A stretch of DNA of 13,386 nucleotides from Nitriliruptoraceae bacterium (lineage in GTDB: Bacteria > Actinomycetota > Nitriliruptoria > Nitriliruptorales > Nitriliruptoraceae), in the NCBI GenBank assembly GCA_007123425.1, contig SKLC01000307.1:1-13386 (forward strand), read 5' to 3'. The notes below the pieces were generated by a model. That model did not search any database and was not told where the DNA came from. It worked only from the letters and a program-made list of their open reading frames with translations. Shown piece by piece: positions 11,908 to 13,386 of the stretch (its first letter is position 1; every line of letters begins with the position of its first letter). The position numbers were made by a program, and so were the translations under genes.

Positions 11908-13386
11908 TCAGCGCTCGTCGATGAGCGTGGGGTCGGGCTCGATGCCGTAGAACACGCGCTCGCACACGCGCCGGACGTGGCGCACGTTGCGGCGCCACTC
12001 GTCCTCGAGCTCCTGCCACCCGCCGCGCCCGTAGCCCAGCGCGCGCGCGAGCCGCTCGAGCTCGTCGTGGCCGGACGGCACCACATCGACGTTGCGGTAC
12101 CGCAGGAGGTAGAGCCGGTTGCGCACGTGCGACAGGAAGCGGTGGCCGTCCCGCAGCCACGCGGCGTCACGGTGCTCGAGCAGATCGGCGTCCTGCAGCG
12201 TGTCGATCGCGCTCAAGGTGCACGGGGTGCGCAGCGCCCGGTGCCCGCGGCCGTGCTGCTGCTGGAGCAGCTGGACGGTCCATTCGACGTCCGCGAGCCC
12301 CCCGGGGCCGAGCTTGAGGTGCCGGGCGGGGTCCACACGCCGGGGGACGCGCTCCTGCTCGATGCGCACCTTCATCCGACGCATGCGGGTCGCGGCGGCG
12401 TGGTCGAAGTCCTCTGGGTAGGCCCAGGCGCCCGCGGCGTCCACCAGCGCGGCGCCCAGCTCGGCATCGCCGGCCACCGGGCGGGCTCGGAGCAGCGCCT
12501 GGTGCTCCCAGGGCTCCGACCAGCGCTGCCAGTAGGCCTCGTACGACGCCAGGGTCCGGGAGAGGGGACCGTTGCGGCCCTCCGGCCGCAGGTCCGCGTC
12601 GACATCGAAGGCCGCGCCCTCGGCCGTGATCGCCGACAGGGACCGCATCACGTTGCCGGCGATGCTCAGCGCGAGGCGCGTGGCCTCCTGCTCGTCGGCG
12701 CCCTCGGTCGGCGCGTGCGCGAACAGCACGTCGAGGTCCGAGACGTAGTGCAGCTCGCCGCCGCCGAGCTTGCCCATGCCCACGATCGCGACCCGCACGG
12801 GCAGCTGCCGGGGATCGGCGAGGCCCGCCCGCCGCGCCTGGGCGGACAGCTCCGCCCGCAGCGCGCCCTCGAGGCAGGCCTCCCCGAGCGCGGTGAGCTC
12901 CTCCCCCACCCCGCTGACGGTGGTGTCCCCGTTGAGGTCGCGCAGCACGATGCGCAGCAGCTCGTGGCGCTTGAAGCGTCGCAGCGCATCGGTGGTGTCC
13001 TGCCAGTGCAGCCGTCCCAGCGCCTTGCGCACCAGCTGGTCCCGCGTGCGGGGCTGGTCGCGCAGCGCGTCGTCGTCGAGCCAGTCGACGCCGGCCGGCT
13101 GGCCCACGAGCAGCTCACCGGCGACGCGGCTGGTGCCCAGCACGCGGGCCAGCAGGTCGGCTGCCGGCGGGTGATCGCGCAACCGCGAGAGCAGCTTGGT
13201 GGAGTCGCCGTGGGCGTCGAGGAGATCGCGCAGCGACGCCAGCCCCGTGTCGGGGTCCGGGGTGTCCTGCAGCACCTGCAGGATCGCCGGCAGGACGGCC
13301 CGCAGCGTCCGCGCCCGCCGGCTCACCCCGGTCGTGAGCCGGCGCACGTGGGCCACCGCGGCCGCGCCGTCGCGGAAGCCCAGCGC
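11908..13386 (-). CDS. glnE: Bifunctional glutamine synthetase adenylyltransferase/deadenylylase GlnE, C-terminal half (5' partial)
   Basis: GlnE attaches AMP to, and removes it from, the glutamine synthetase tyrosine to set its activity. The frame stays open to the right edge, so the gene begins outside the window; about 492 codons are visible, roughly half of the usual 950-1000 residue protein. What is present is the linker helices and the complete C-terminal nucleotidyltransferase domain, the half that adenylylates. GMGKLGGGELHYVSDLDVLF contains the catalytic DXD (bases 12730-12738). It is followed by DVDADLRPEGRNGPLSRTL, the helical WQRWSEPWEHQALLRARPV and KLGPGGLADVEWTVQLLQ, all conserved in the family. 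Its target Tyr405 is intact in GlnA. The GTG at 13354 is internal, since conserved coding (ALGFRDG) continues beyond it. The protein ends at 11908, 19 bases from the convergent LVIVD gene. Its promoter is out of view. Confidence 0.95.
   Translation of the reverse strand, partial: ALGFRDGAAAVAHVRRLTTGVSRRARTLRAVLPAILQVLQDTPDPDTGLASLRDLLDAHGDSTKLLSRLRDHPPAADLLARVLGTSRVAGELLVGQPAGVDWLDDDALRDQPRTRDQLVRKALGRLHWQDTTDALRRFKRHELLRIVLRDLNGDTTVSGVGEELTALGEACLEGALRAELSAQARRAGLADPRQLPVRVAIVGMGKLGGGELHYVSDLDVLFAHAPTEGADEQEATRLALSIAGNVMRSLSAITAEGAAFDVDADLRPEGRNGPLSRTLASYEAYWQRWSEPWEHQALLRARPVAGDAELGAALVDAAGAWAYPEDFDHAAATRMRRMKVRIEQERVPRRVDPARHLKLGPGGLADVEWTVQLLQQQHGRGHRALRTPCTLSAIDTLQDADLLEHRDAAWLRDGHRFLSHVRNRLYLLRYRNVDVVPSGHDELERLARALGYGRGGWQELEDEWRRNVRHVRRVCERVFYGIEPDPTLIDER

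Noticed and set aside
11912..11927. CGCTC/GAGCG hairpin just after the LVIVD stop
   Set aside because: It lies within the last codons of glnE, has only five pairs and no T-tract, so I do not call it the terminator of the LVIVD gene.
10047..12170. 707-codon open frame on the minus strand opposite the LVIVD gene
   Set aside because: It is the mirror of the strong LVIVD coding frame; the product is Val/Gly/Asp/Ala repetitive sequence without recognisable domains.

Overview
The window is about 13.4 kb of very GC-rich DNA with strong G/C preference at third codon positions. It is chromosomal and looks like a member of the Actinomycetota. The strongest sign is gene content and order: a 2-oxoacid dehydrogenase E2 gene, lipB, lipA and glnA on one strand, with glnE further along on the opposite strand. 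This is the arrangement known from Mycobacterium tuberculosis (dlaT, lipB, lipA, glnA1, glnE). The E2 protein is the actinobacterial DlaT/SucB type. I cannot name the genus. A deep-branching actinobacterial class is an inference only. No rRNA, tRNA, CRISPR array, insertion sequence or phage gene was seen.

Left part (1-2695): the catalytic end of an E2 acyltransferase (cut by the window edge), lipB and lipA, tightly spaced and probably one operon. LipB transfers octanoyl groups onto lipoyl domains, LipA inserts the two sulfurs, and the E2 enzyme uses the finished lipoyl arm.

Nitrogen part (2742-5784): a MscS-type mechanosensitive channel gene on the minus strand is divergent from glnA (type I glutamine synthetase, TTG start behind a strong AAGGAG). 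The 314-bp region between them is the most interesting non-coding stretch. It holds four GTNAC-like half-sites at exact 11-bp spacing, which resembles the tandem GlnR box of actinobacterial nitrogen genes. It also holds a -10-like TACGGT, a 13-bp perfect inverted repeat in the putative glnA leader and a second hairpin on the mscS side. glnA ends in a 14-bp perfect-stem hairpin. GlnA keeps its adenylylation tyrosine (Tyr405), and the matching adenylyltransferase gene glnE begins beyond the right edge and ends at 11908.

Accessory part (5865-11888), between glnA and glnE: six minus-strand genes and one plus-strand gene. Reading along the minus strand they are an epoxide-hydrolase-like alpha/beta hydrolase, a 47-residue single-helix membrane protein coupled to a HAD phosphatase, a universal stress protein, a phytanoyl-CoA-dioxygenase-family Fe(II) enzyme and a membrane-anchored DUF3137-like protein. 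On the plus strand lies an exported LVIVD-repeat protein. These look like individual stress or metabolic genes rather than one system.

Most of the window is recognisable housekeeping sequence, and I do not see a clear new multi-gene system. The best leads are the mscS-glnA control region, the substituted catalytic tyrosine in the hydrolase, and the internal repeats of the LVIVD protein.
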